From Tubiluchus corallicola (Eukaryota > Priapulida > Priapulimorpha > Priapulimorphida > Tubiluchidae), in the NCBI GenBank assembly GCA_030141605.1, contig JAQGDQ010000023.1:1110328-1174327 (forward strand): a stretch of 64,000 nucleotides of DNA. The letters are read 5' to 3'. Of this stretch, positions 1-11,868 are shown in pieces. The translations under genes were made by a program, and so were the position numbers. Each line of letters begins with the position of its first letter. The first letter of the stretch is position 1. The notes under the pieces were generated by a model, which worked only from the letters and a program-made list of their open reading frames with translations, searched no databases and was not told the origin of the DNA.

Positions 1-2389
1 AACAAATATTTCAGAGCTAAGTAGTCTCTCTTCTTTTCACAGAATACAACATAAGAAAAGAGATGAAATGTTATTACACTGTAATACATACTGTCCTGTG
101 ATTGTGGTAAATGTTCTTCAACCCAGTGTGCCTTTAAAAGACCCAGTAGCAAGCTCAACAAATATGGGACAATGTGATCTTTGTGCTGAAAAGGCAAATG
201 AACATTGCAAATGAACACTACTGAAAAGTACATTTTCATGAATGAAGCATTCATTGTTGCTCAAACATTTTAACATCAATGCTAAATGAGTATTTTGTTT
301 CCACAGCAAAATAACTGAACATTGTAATTTTATAATAATAATTTTTTTCAATCATAAAAAAGTATCTCTCTCTGTCCTCCCCCACTCTCCCTCTGTCCTG
401 TTCTCTCACTTTCCAATTTCAAAATAAGAACACATTTGAACATGTATGTACCCAATTTTGTGCTAGATGTCGTTCAATTGTACAAATCAGGGTCACAACT
501 TTCCTTTTCTCCAACTTTCTTTGAATTGGCCATACTTGACTAAATAAGTATTGTGCTTAATCTCAAAGAAATACGTTACCCCGATAACTTCATCTTCAAA
601 TATTTATTGCCATCAACTTTTTCTTTGAAAATCAAAATTTTTTCTTTCATTGAATTTGGTGTATTAACAATGCCTGAATATCTAGGAATTGCACTTCACT
701 TCACGAAACCTATTATTTCTTAACTGACACTGAAATGACCTTAAAAATTTGTTTATTGGTAGTAATATTGCTTCATCTTGAATTTGCTATCCTTGATTAT
801 CAACAAATTGCATTTTAAATTCAAAGAAGTCGGAACTTGTCATTATACCTATGACCCTGTTAATCATTTCCCATCAGCCAATCTCGGATCAACCCCTAAG
901 TTTGTGTTAGGGCGAGACCTTTCAATTATACTGATAAACTACTACCAGCTACTCTTGCTCAACTTGGAAATAATTTCTGTGCCTTACCAAAGGTGCCGAT
1001 TTTGGCTCAAAAAATTTTCCCATATGCACCCATACTCAGCTATAAGCAAAAACTTGACCCCATCTAGTCACATATCAAAAATCGTGACAAAAGCGCAGAA
1101 GAGAACTAGCTTAACCAAGATCCTCCTATTCCATGACTTTTGTTCCGATGTACTGGGTCACATGTTTACATATGAACATAAACCCCATGCATGTGAAGCA
1201 TGTCTGTGCATTTGCAACGTATTAAAGAAGCAAAAAAGCAATACGAATAAAGAAATTAAAACCAAGCTCAGCTAAATCAAGAATACTCTGCTGTGTAGCA
1301 GAATCTTAACAAAACAGCATTTTTCAGTTTGACTTTCAAAACACAGTTTTAGTAAACATTATACCTACCTGTAAATTTGATTCTAGCAGATATACACCAA
1401 GAGCTACGACTGCTTGTTGAGATCTCAATGTAATCACAAAAACACCTAGAGAATTTTTTTGCGGACACATTGCAAGTAATCGTGCTACCTGTCAAAAAAA
1501 TAAAAATTATAGTTAACAATAACTGATTGTCAAAGAAACATAGCAAATTATTACAAATTATGCAAAAAACAGGTTAAGTGATTACCAAAAGATAACCAAA
1601 TCTAAGTGCTTCGGATTCCAAGGATAATGACATTGGTAATGTTAGGGATAATTTATGCTTATAACTTTCTTTGTTATAATTTGAATTGTCAGTTTCATAG
1701 GCTGTGTAATTTTAAGTTAGTCTGAATCTGCTACCTTTGCAGGGATGATGGGTGCAATGTATAATAAATAATAATGATCAAATGTTATGACATACATGTA
1801 CAGAGTTTCATAGTGTTTTCAATACAAACAGCTATTATAACTAATGTTTTTTATTGTACAATTAGTACTAACCTGACTAAAAATAAAATCTTATTACCAC
1901 TACCGCTACCACCGAATCACGCAATAAGATTTTAGATGATTTTTATTACATTTAACAATTCAAGGTTCGTCTATTCCACATAATGCAACACATAACAGAG
2001 TCAATATTATAGTAGAAAATAATGTAAATTTTATGAGCAAAGAAAGTTACGATAATGTGTTGTGTTACAAGTCCTCCTAAAGCCTAACTTAACGGGAGAC
2101 TCAAAAGGTCAAATAGAGGTAAGCAATGGCCAAAGATGTGGTTAGTACAGGATAGGGAAAAGAAAAAAATAGGAAACAAGGAAAACAGAAAATATGGCTG
2201 ACTACAAAATAATTATGTTAAATGCCAGCAACACTGTACACTTATTTACATGAACTTTAACGTCAGTGTTCTAGTACCAAATAATATTATACTAACCATT
2301 ATTATAATATTATACACTAACTATGCTATGAATTATAGTATGGGGAATATACTGAGCTGTTTTAAAAAGTTAATTTATTTAGTTTATTT
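1..2389. other. Upstream non-coding DNA
   Basis: AT-rich sequence with no coding region I can support. The longest open frame (778-1275, plus) has low-complexity composition and no recognisable domain. Near 1062-1091 there is a stretch resembling the terminal repeat of the foldback MITE at 26155-26318 (shared core CCATCTAG-CACAT), so an old relative of that element may lie here. Nothing else identified. Confidence 0.6.
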
Positions 2390-3560
2390 GTAATTATCTG
2401 TAATTTTTTAAATCCTTCTTAAAGTTCACAAGAGAACAGTGATTTCATGGTATTGTCCAACCTGTTCCAAGTAAGTGGTCCCTAGAACATGACAAATAAT
2501 CTGGCTGTGTCTGCCCTCCAGTAAGGTACATTATATTCATTATTTCTTGTGTAGTATCTTCTGTCACTTAGTGTAACGGGGTTAGTGTAGAAGTTACGAA
2601 AAAGTTTGTTGTTGGTTTTGTATGTACACATAATGTAAGCTATAATAAGGTCATCTAGTTGAATAATTTTGCTGCCTGAAAAGCATGTCATTGGTGTATT
2701 CCATTTTGTTTATGGAATATAGTACTCTTATGGATTCTTTTTGGTAGTTATCTAAACTTGTTTAGCTTTGTTTTATAAGTCAAATCCCAAACTATATTGC
2801 AACAGTTGAAATACGGTAAGATAAGGCAATTGTAAAATGACAATAGCAACAGATAAGCTAATTGATATTTTGTGTGTGTTGTTGTTCGTATATTCTTTCT
2901 GATCTTTGTTTGTACTGTTTTAATATAGGGCCCTGAATTTAAAAGTTCATAAATAACTCCCAACAATTTCATTTTGCTTCTTTTTTTCTATAATTTCATT
3001 ATTCATTCTATAATTGACATCTAAAGTAAAGTTTTGTTTCACGATCTACACAAAATACGTTTGGTTTTGCTAGGAGTTAAAGCTAATTTATTTGTTTTGA
3101 ACCAGACTGAAACTTTGTTTAGGATATTGTTTAGCCTGATGATGTCAGTAATAAGCTTTATCCCATTGAAAAACAAGTTTGTGTCATCAGTAAACTGGAA
3201 TATGTTTACCTTATCTTTAGCATTATGTAAATACGGGAAAGTACCAGGCCTAATACTAATACTAACCCGTATTCAATTTCTGGCATATGATTGTTGGATT
3301 TCACCATTTGTGTGTGTTAAAGTAGCTTTCATACCAGGTCTTTGTTATTCCTCTGACACCTATTCCCCTGCAATTTTTTTAAATTTATCTACGTGCCAAA
3401 TGTTTTTGACGGCCACAGAATATTCCTAACTATATTTTGTTTATAATGTTATTGACTATATGGATGAGAGAGCAAAGCCAGTTGAACTTCCACTTTGAAA
3501 ACCAAATTGCCGTGAGTTTAGAAAGTTAAATTCTGCAAAGTAAGATGTTAAATGAGAATA
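2390..3560 (-). mobile_element. LINE reverse transcriptase fragment, antisense, decayed
   Basis: Translating the minus strand gives the C-terminal half of a non-LTR retrotransposon reverse transcriptase. A frame at about 3225-3172 reads QFTDDTNLFFNG, a variant of the FADD/YADD catalytic motif C. Following it is a segment like WFKTNKLALTPSKTK, typical of the region just after the active site. At 2972-2748 the frame reads LPYFNCCNIVWD, matching the usual LIxPYLxYCNIVWG block of the LINE thumb region. Frames change several times and stops are frequent, so it is dead. The LINE clade is uncertain (CR1/Jockey-like). The 5' part (endonuclease) is absent. Confidence 0.65.
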
Positions 3561-4564
3561 CATTTTTCCATTTTTAGAGAAGACTGGTAACAATATTTAA
3601 TCAGACCTATTGATCAATTTTTAATCAGAAATTTTGAATTTGTGTAAAAGTAAAATTAGTAGTTACATTTAGAGAGGAAGGTTCTGAAAAAACGTGAGTC
3701 TATCGAGATTCACACCAGGAACCTTGAGGCAACAGTGAAAGTAAATGTAAAGTAAAAGGGAGTTTGGGACTCTGTGCTGCTAGGCAGCATGCAATCTGGC
3801 AGACATGGTTTCTTAACTAGCACTTTTCAAATGGCCAACAAACAGAAATTGTTGAGATCAGGAACGTAAGAAATTGATTCGCCTATGTAATGCAAAATAT
3901 TGTCCCTAGTTCATCAATGTAGTACTGCTACTTTTGCCTTTAGATTGCAAATTCACCTCGTAAATTAGTACTTACCATAAGTACTTGCCACCTGGTGGGG
4001 GCAGCAAGTAAGCAAGTAAATGTGAATGATTTGATGATGAGAGTGGCGATGGCAAGTGGTAGTGATGCTACAGTGACGTGTTTATATTTATCTCTTATTA
4101 ATTAGTTAGAAACTATTTTTTAATAAAATTACACTTTTAAATACATATGTATTTATGTAAAAAACTGGTGAACTAATCGAAATAAGATGTGATAATCAGT
4201 TAGACAATCTGGTATATTCACACCGACACTGTCACGTGAAAAAAATATTACTCCTACCTACCCCTATAGTGCCGAATGACAGCAAACCGGAAGCAAACAT
4301 ATTTTTAGGCCCTATGTATCAGTAAGGGAAACAAGGCTTTTAAAAGATTTGTGTATACGCTTTTAGGTCCTACATTTAAGCCCTAGTATTTCTTCGCTGC
4401 CATCTGGTGAATCGGTAGTCTTTAATAATAATTTGCAACTCAACCCGCCATAGCTATCTTAGTTACAGGGAGTTTCTTTTAGCGTGAGTATGATATACGC
4501 TTAAGATTGCTATAAAGTAATACAATTTTTTAAGTCGATTTTTCTGAAACCTAGTTTACAGACC
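3561..4564. other. Non-coding DNA, nothing identified
   Basis: AT-rich sequence between two LINE fragments of opposite orientation. I see no coding frame, structured RNA or clear repeat boundary here. Confidence 0.5.
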
Positions 4565-6020
4565 CCTTTTCTTGTCCTTTAAGACATACAGAAGAGCAAG
4601 AAATAAATTGACTGAAGAAATCAGAGAAGCTAGAAAAAAATACGAAAGAAGAATAGCTAAGAGGGCCAAGAATAAGCTGAAGGTAAAGGATATGGTTTGC
4701 CATTGGTCGATGAGAATGGTAGCACTGTGGAGGATGATTTACAAGCTTAAACCATGTTAAATGAGTATTTTTTATCTGTGTTTATGTATGAGGACTGCAA
4801 TAACTTTCCTACTCCTAGGCAAATATTTACAGGCAGTGAAGAAACTAAATTAAAGTCCACTGATTATACTCCTGAGATTGTTGAAGGGACTTAAGTAAAT
4901 TGAAACCAGAAAACGCTTCAGGCACAGATGAAATAAATCCAGCTATTTTGAAGGAGATGGCATCGATTTTAGCAAAAACCTCTTAGTTATTTGTTCAGCA
5001 AATCATTTTGTGAGGCAAATGTACCTGATGATTGGAGACTGGCCAATGTTACACCTCTGTTTAAAAGGGAAAAAAGCAATTTGTGAAGAATTATAGACCT
5101 GTCAGCTTAACATCCCTTGTTAATAAGGTGATGGAATCTATTATAAAAGAGCACATCACTGAGCACTTGGAAAATAACAATCTTATTAGGGGTTCTCAGC
5201 ATAGTTTTATCAAGGGTTGACCATGTCTTATTATTATATTGTATTTTTTGGAAAAAGTTGCTCAGGTAGTTGATAATGGTAAACCAGTTGACGCTATTCA
5301 TTTAGATTTTCTCAAGTCATTTGATAAGGGTCCCACAAACATCTGCTGTTGAAATTGAAAATGTCAAGTATTGATTGATGGGTGCTGAAATGGATTGAGC
5401 AGTGGTTGTATGGAGGAAGACAACGTTTGGTTGTTAATAAACGTCGTGCAGTTAATATGCGGAAGCAGTCAGGAAGGCTAACAGAAACTTGGGCATAATA
5501 AAAATGTCTTTTAGTAACACAGACAAAGATGTAATTGTGAAACTGTGCAAAAGTTTTGTTATACCACACTTGCATGCAGGCATGGAGACCCAATACGGTG
5601 AAAGATATTAGGTTGCTTAAAGGTGTATAGAAGAGAGCTATAAAGTTGATTGAGTGTCCTAGTTTTGCAAGAGTTAACATATGAACAGAAGAGGAAAAGA
5701 TGCAGATTGATGCCCCTAGAACACCGTCAACTCAAAGCAGAATCTGGCTGAAATTTTTAGAATTGTGGATGGATTCGAAAGTCTGGAATGTAACGACTTT
5801 TTTAACTGTAAGTGATGACAGTAGAACAAGAGGTCACTCTAAAGATTAGTGAAGAGAGCGTCTAGACTTGATCTTAGGAAATGCAATTTTAGCCAAAAGA
5901 TTATTAATGTCTGGAACCAGTTAACGGAGGAAGCAGCGAAATCTACCAGTGTAAACGCTTTCAAGAGCCACTTGGAGGAGTTCTTGAAGAAGCCTGAGTG
6001 ACACAACACAAACAAGTCCA
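4565..6020 (+). mobile_element. CR1-like LINE, internally deleted and frameshifted
   Basis: In order on the plus strand: a basic linker (YRRARNKLTEEIREARKKYE, 4578-4640), a block like LKPENASGTDEINPAILKEM (about 4898-4960), NYRPVSLTSLVNKVMESIIK (about 5090-5150), then HLDFLKSFDK (about 5299-5330), which is the motif A block with its catalytic aspartate. Around 5455-5480 the sequence jumps from the palm straight to the region after motif C, so the YADD catalytic motif is deleted. The C-terminus (RNLGIIKMSFSNTDKDVIVK, then INVWNQLTEEAAKSTSVNAF at about 5905-5965) is typical of CR1-family ORF2 ends. Several stops and frameshifts show it is inactive. Confidence 0.75.
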
Positions 6021-7656
6021 ACCTTATAGTCTCAGTTACCATCGCCACCGATTACATTGCCATTTAGAAGTTGATGGTCGCCAGTAAGTGGAATAGCCAG
6101 TCAATTAAAGTGATTAGCCATCGTGAGCTGCCCTTCCACTAATTGATTGACGTTTTGCGTTCCCTCTATTTAAAATAATTTGCTGCAAACACTCCCACAC
6201 AATAAATACCTTTCCCCATTCCACGTCTTTTATGGCTGTTAAAGATCTAGCTAATGTTTGCACGGTTTCGCTGTAAACACCATCATCACCATACAGCGCC
6301 ATGTTGTTTTTGCTGGGTGGATTTCACTGTCTTACAGGATTTGACTACCTGACAGGCGCATCCAATTTCTTAGCGGTTCGGGCACAGATATGGTTTCCAA
6401 CATCTTTGAGTACAGGGGACCCAGCCCTGGCAGTTTAACAGGTGAATTTATAATCTACGTAGTAATATGCTTATATGCTTTTCAATGATTTAACGTTATA
6501 ACGTCATTTATAACAAAGTGTGTAATTTTACTGAATATCTTAAAATGTATATATTTATTAAAACAACACAACTTTTATTAAAAAACCATAATTTAATTGT
6601 CATTACAGATCTTCACCCAAAAGTTGACACTTATCACATAATACCTAGAGTTAATATTTTGCTGGACAGTTCCTGCTTCATCCCTTCATATTTTCAGTTA
6701 TTAGAATCCTGGATCTGCTCTCTCTCAGGAAGTGGTAAAACATTTTTTAATGTTGGATTGTCAACAGTTTACAGGTCACAGTAATTTCTCGCATTGAGCT
6801 GGCTAGTTCTCCTACTACATTCACCATCCTGGATTATCTCCCGATCGAAGATGGAATGATCTTTGCAGCCTACTGCGCAATAATTGTCACTTTTCGCCTG
6901 ATATACAAACTTGACATTTAGAGAGTCAAAAATTGCCGTCTTCAAACACTATAATTGCAATTACTTGAATCCTGGACGGACATTTGGGAGAAGGGGGGGG
7001 GGCAAAATGATTTTGTTTTACCCTATTTATACCAACTATTAAAACAATAGTTCATTAAAATCTCTGAATTCTACCATACTGGGCAAATTAATTATACTCA
7101 AAGAGTTAGTTAGTTTATGTATAACGAGTAGTTCTTGTAATCATATGCCTATTAAACTTATAAATGACGTAATTACTCAGTGAAGGACTTTTGTATAGGT
7201 TATACCTGTTAGCCAATCAGCATTTGATTAATTGCCCATTGTTTTTTCATTATAAATGTACTGATGATTGTAATGTTTCTTATCAAATAAAAGTATTGTT
7301 TAAGCTAAACGATTTTGTTAATGTTGGATTGTCAATAGTTGACGAGTCACACTTTCTTCTACTGTAACTATTGTCTTGGATCTTTCTTCTGTCCCTTTCT
7401 GTGGGAGGAGTTAAAATTCTTTTTGTCTATGTTGGGTTATACGTATGTGACAAGCTTCTCTAACTGTCACTCACATCTTCCCAATATGCCCACCATTTCT
7501 GTGCAGCAGTTAAGATTTCTACCTATCTACTGGGTTTATAGCTTTACACTTTATTGGGTTAACATAATTGTTATATGCATATTGAACTAGGCATAAACCG
7601 TATCAAAATTTAAAAAATAAAGTGTGTAGAGCAGATGCTTAAAAAGTGAGAATAAT
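6021..7656. other. Non-coding DNA with a weak direct repeat
   Basis: No gene found. A short segment around 6755-6782 (AATGTTGGATTGTCAACAG) recurs with few changes at 7320-7348 (AATGTTGGATTGTCAATAG), with looser similarity on either side, suggesting an old duplication or two copies of a short repeat. There is a G-run near 6993-7001. Confidence 0.4.
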
Positions 7657-8046
7657 TGTTGTGTTTCTTTCTCTCGGAAGGCTCGCAGAGAAAACAAGAA
7701 AACATGTTGTCAAATTATACAGGTTTACTGTGTGAGAATTCCACAACACAAAGTATGAAGGAACGCAAAATATATACAGTCAAGTGATAGGAAAATAGCA
7801 TATGATAAGCTGAGAATCTGAGATTAATCTGAGAATGTGAGAATAAACTTGAGCGGCCAGCTCCACCTTATATATCAGTGCAAATGGACAACACCAGAAC
7901 AATCTAGAAACTACTACGTGCATCGCGTATTAGCCGTATAGAAAGTTCTCGAATCTACGATTGCTTCTACTAGGTAAAAAGATTGTTCTACTATACTATA
8001 TAACATTCTACAGTTTTCTATTCAATTCTAATGGATCTCTACAACA
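7657..8046. repeat. Probable solo LTR
   Basis: The segment begins TGTTGTG and ends CTACAACA, so it has the TG...CA ends of a retrotransposon LTR with a short inverted TGTTG/CAACA. It is flanked by ATAAT on the left and ATAAG on the right, a 4-of-5 match consistent with a worn 5-bp target duplication. A TATA-like TTATATAT lies near 7870. There is no polyprotein on either side, so it would be a solo LTR. Family unknown. Confidence 0.4.
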
Positions 8047-8279
8047 ATAAGCACTCTGCGTGTGCGGATAAAAGAAGAAAAAATAAAAAACATTAAAAGT
8101 TCAGCATAGGAGATAGGTAAAAATAGATAGAAAAATACATAGTTAAAAACAGCCTTGTGATGGAAGATTTTAGATTTAATTGCACATTAAAGTAATTAAT
8201 CAGAGAAAAGTCAGTTTGCAACTGTTTGCATAAAGTAAGGTACTTGGATATGGCTCTACTCTAAATTAATTTTTACTAA

Positions 8280-8470
8280 AAAAGATTATAATCCTATACT
8301 GACCCATGGAACTTTAGACCAGTATCATCGTACTTTGGCAAGTTGGCAGAACTGCTGATTACAAACCGTTTAAAAAAGTTTATGTTTGATAATGGGCTCA
8401 TAGACAAAGAACAGGAAGAGTTCTTACCAGGGCATAATTCGGGCGCTACCTAGTACGATCTGATATGTGG
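8280..8470 (+). mobile_element. LINE reverse transcriptase, left piece
   Basis: The frame reads NFRPVSSYFGKLAELLITNR then FMFDNGLIDKEQEEFLPGHN, the fingers block of a LINE reverse transcriptase. It stops abruptly near 8470; the next part of the same domain (motif A) is found from about 9610. The gap of about 1.1 kb is taken as a later insertion. Non-functional. Confidence 0.6.
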
Positions 8471-9609
8471 TGTACCACCTGTGATATAGGGCGCTTTCGT
8501 TATGACACCACAAACACTTGTTTCTACTAATTTCTGATATGTGCTGACACGTGGGTTCAGTGAACCTTTCCATTTAAGCATAGTTCACAGACATGTATAC
8601 CGAATAGAAGCAAACAAAACAGTTTTTAATATTACCGATAGCCCCAACCCAGGTGAGGGAGAAGGATGCACGGTAAGTATACTTATCAGTTATAGTGACT
8701 GCAGTCGGAAGCTGTCGGATTCCAACGTTTGACGATCTCCATCACTCTGGAAGCTGGAATAACGTGACTAACCGGTTATGCGAACTTTGTGGAATCTTGA
8801 GTAGTTACTCTTCCAAAGCTCAGCAGGGGGTGGAATCTTACGTGGCCGCTTGTCAGGTGTACCGAAGTCGTAAGTGGTTACTTCTCCCATCCTAGTGGAG
8901 TGCAGTGGAGTCCTGACCCGCGGAGCTCGTGGAACCACCATTGATACAACGTCTGGTCATCGCCTGGTTGTTTCTGCACCAGATCTCCTGAATTTCCGTT
9001 TACAGCAGTACGTCAAATAACGAATAATAGCCAGTTTATTGATGTTTTCGCCTCACGGCTCGAACACCTAATCCTTTGGTGTGTCAGTGCCCTTTAATTA
9101 CTTTCTGTCACCACAGTAATTAAGTCTTGACTTCGATTGTTAATAAATGTTCGTCGGAAGCCATATTCGACGACTTCACTGGCCTAGCACATTCGCCATA
9201 CTGTGTTGAACCTGGTTTCAATTTCTAGAACAGGTAAAACTGGATGACCTTGTCCTTTAACACGACGGTTCATTTGCCAGATAGCCTGTTCAGTTGAGCG
9301 TATGACCAATCACTTACTTTCTTGTAAAGGAGATCTAGGACAGGTATGAGGTGGGAGCCTTCCCAGAGCTAACTAGGTGCATGCCCATATATTTACAGTC
9401 ACAACTTGCTTTATTGTAGTAGATAAATTCGCTTAATGAGTAATTAACTAATGACTCATTTAATTAACATAAGCAATTAGCTAAATTAAGCTATTAATGC
9501 AGCCTAAGTAAGGGACATACACAAAATCATACTAGAATACTATATTAGAAGGGGTTGCAATGCTGGTCGGTAGTTCTTATATTCCAGACTGACGTCACGG
9601 ACGTCACAT
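8471..9609. mobile_element. Unclassified insertion splitting a LINE
   Basis: About 1.1 kb separates two consecutive parts of one reverse transcriptase. The edges carry similar words, TACGATCTGATAT on the left (about 8455) and TACGATTAATATC on the right (about 9610), a possible worn target duplication. Base composition is less AT-rich than the surroundings for the first 800 bases. I see no transposase frame. An A/T-rich imperfect palindrome lies at about 9432-9465 (AATGAGT ... ACTCATT). Could be a non-autonomous element; the class is not recognisable. Confidence 0.35.
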
Positions 9610-10250
9610 ACGATTAATATCTACTATCCAAGAAAATCAGTTAAACAAAATTCCCTCTCTTGCTATCTATTGTGACTTCCAACGTGCTTTTGATAGTGTT
9701 TGATTAGACAGTCTTGTTTTCCGGCTTCATGCTGTCGTAATCTTAGGCGAATACTTAGATTAATCCATTATTTCCTTTTAAGAGAAAGGTGTACATTAAA
9801 TTGGGTGATTATACTTCATACGACTATGATTGCAAGATAAGGGTGCTTCGTGGCTTAGTTATTTCACCTTTGCTTTTTTTATTTAATGTATCGAACATGT
9901 ATAAAGAATTTTTGTCAACCCAGGTGTGGATACACTTTTAAATATGCAGACGATGGCACAATCCTCGCCTCCAGAAAATTTAACAATAATGTAATACAAT
10001 TAGCGCAGTTATGTTGTGACATACAGGACTGATATAGAAAGTGTCACCAATTTATCCTTACGCACATGGTAAAACCGAAGTGATACCTCTCAGGAATAAT
10101 AATCAAGATACCAACTTGGCGACCGGAACTAGAACATAAATTATGTACGGAGCAGTAAAGTCCTAGGTGTCACTATAAATAAGCATCACCACAAATAACT
10201 GTCTTTTTAGCAACAAATAAATAGCGTAAAGAAAAAGGTTGGAATAGTTG
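9610..10250 (+). mobile_element. LINE reverse transcriptase, right piece with YADD
   Basis: Continuation of the piece at 8280-8470. The frame reads AIYCDFQRAFDSV (about 9667-9705), the motif A block with its catalytic aspartate, then GLVISPLLFLFNV (about 9856-9895), then FKYADDGTILASR (about 9939-9978), the motif C catalytic site, and an MVKPK segment. Frameshifts between blocks show it is inactive. The YADDGT spelling is shared with the fragment at 38630-38935, so the two may belong to the same family. Confidence 0.7.
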
Positions 10251-11687
10251 GATATCAATAAAACAAAAATATGTTCTTTATAATAATCTTTGTCTTCGTA
10301 CTATTCTAGTACTATTCAAAACCCTAGTGCACCCCTTAATTTTATACAGTGTACCAGCGTTGATGGTGCGCTGACACAGCTATTTCGAGGATATCATACA
10401 CGCCATGAAAACAGAGACGGGCTGCAATTTTTATCCCTCTTGTGACAAATTAGAATTAATTTGCGGATAGCCATCTCTTGATATTATCTTTAATGGGTGT
10501 TGCTGCAAAATTTGTAGTGAAAATGTTATATGTGCTAAATAGCGGTCCTCGCTCGTCAGTTATTAGCGATAACTGGAGAATGCAAAGAGTACAATTCGCG
10601 TAATGCTAACTTAGCCTCTTTGCCATCATCTATGGATTCTACGGTAATATAGTTAAATTGTAATGTACTTATGTCGACTAGTCATAGATGTCGCCACAAG
10701 TATCAATGTACGAATACTGGTGTAAGCCCTGAACGAATCTTCAATACACCAATTAAGATCTCAGTTGCAGTGAAAAAAAGGCGGCTAGAAGTATCAGCAC
10801 TAAGTGTGTAACTTAAGCTAGGAAATTTTAAAAATGCTTTACTTTAAACTTGATTTTGTCCTGACAACTTATGTAATTGTAAAGAGTCTTCAAATTATTC
10901 CTTACCTGCTATTTGATTGCAAGTTATTTGATCAAAGATTAAGAAATGATTTTATCAACTCTTTGCCAATTTTAGACGCAGATTATGTTTTTTCTAGTAG
11001 AAATAATAATTCTGTTGCTGTTTTTGCTAACTTAACTACTGACAATTTCATCTCATCTCTGACCTGGTAATTGAAATTACGACTTGTGTTAATGTTGTAG
11101 TCCTTGTACGTTAGTCAGCTTTGTTAAATTAAATTGACTCAAGCGTCACCTTTATAATATAAATACAAGCTTAAAACTATTTTGTCATTACATCAGTGAA
11201 ATATCTAATATGTTATCTATAGTCTATCTGTAGATCTAAAATTCGGTATCTGTGAAATGTAGTGTCGTCTTATGAAATACCCGTCTTTTACAAATGAAAT
11301 GAATTTGATATCTGACCTAATTGTGTATGTAAGGTTTGTTCAATTTAAATTATTGATTGATTCATGTGTCTGTGTTTGGCTTCTGGCAATCTATTCTCCA
11401 TGTAATTCTGTAGCTATGTATTGAAATTTCCGTTTAACAAATTATGCCTATAAAATTGTATAAACAACATTAAAATTGTTGTCTGTATTAATGTCGTTTA
11501 TGTCAGTCAGGATTGTTACTTTTAAATTATTGCCGCGTGCTTCTGTGTAACATGCATGTGTAACTGTATATCTGTGATGTGTTAATATATGCGAATTTTA
11601 TTTACATGTAGGTATTTAAACCAAATCCCTGCATTTGTATATATTTGTTTTTAAATAAAAAAATAAATGAATAATTAAATAATAATA
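10251..11687. other. Non-coding DNA, nothing identified
   Basis: AT-rich. Part of it may be the 3' end of the LINE at 9610-10250. The small frame at 10834-11070 reads IKSLQIIPYLLFDCKLFDQR-like sequence without a recognisable domain. Confidence 0.4.

Positions 11688-11868
<181 letters not shown>

Noticed and set aside
778-1275. 165-codon plus-strand frame
   Set aside because: Starts with a non-ATG codon, has no domain and is biased in composition; kept out as chance.
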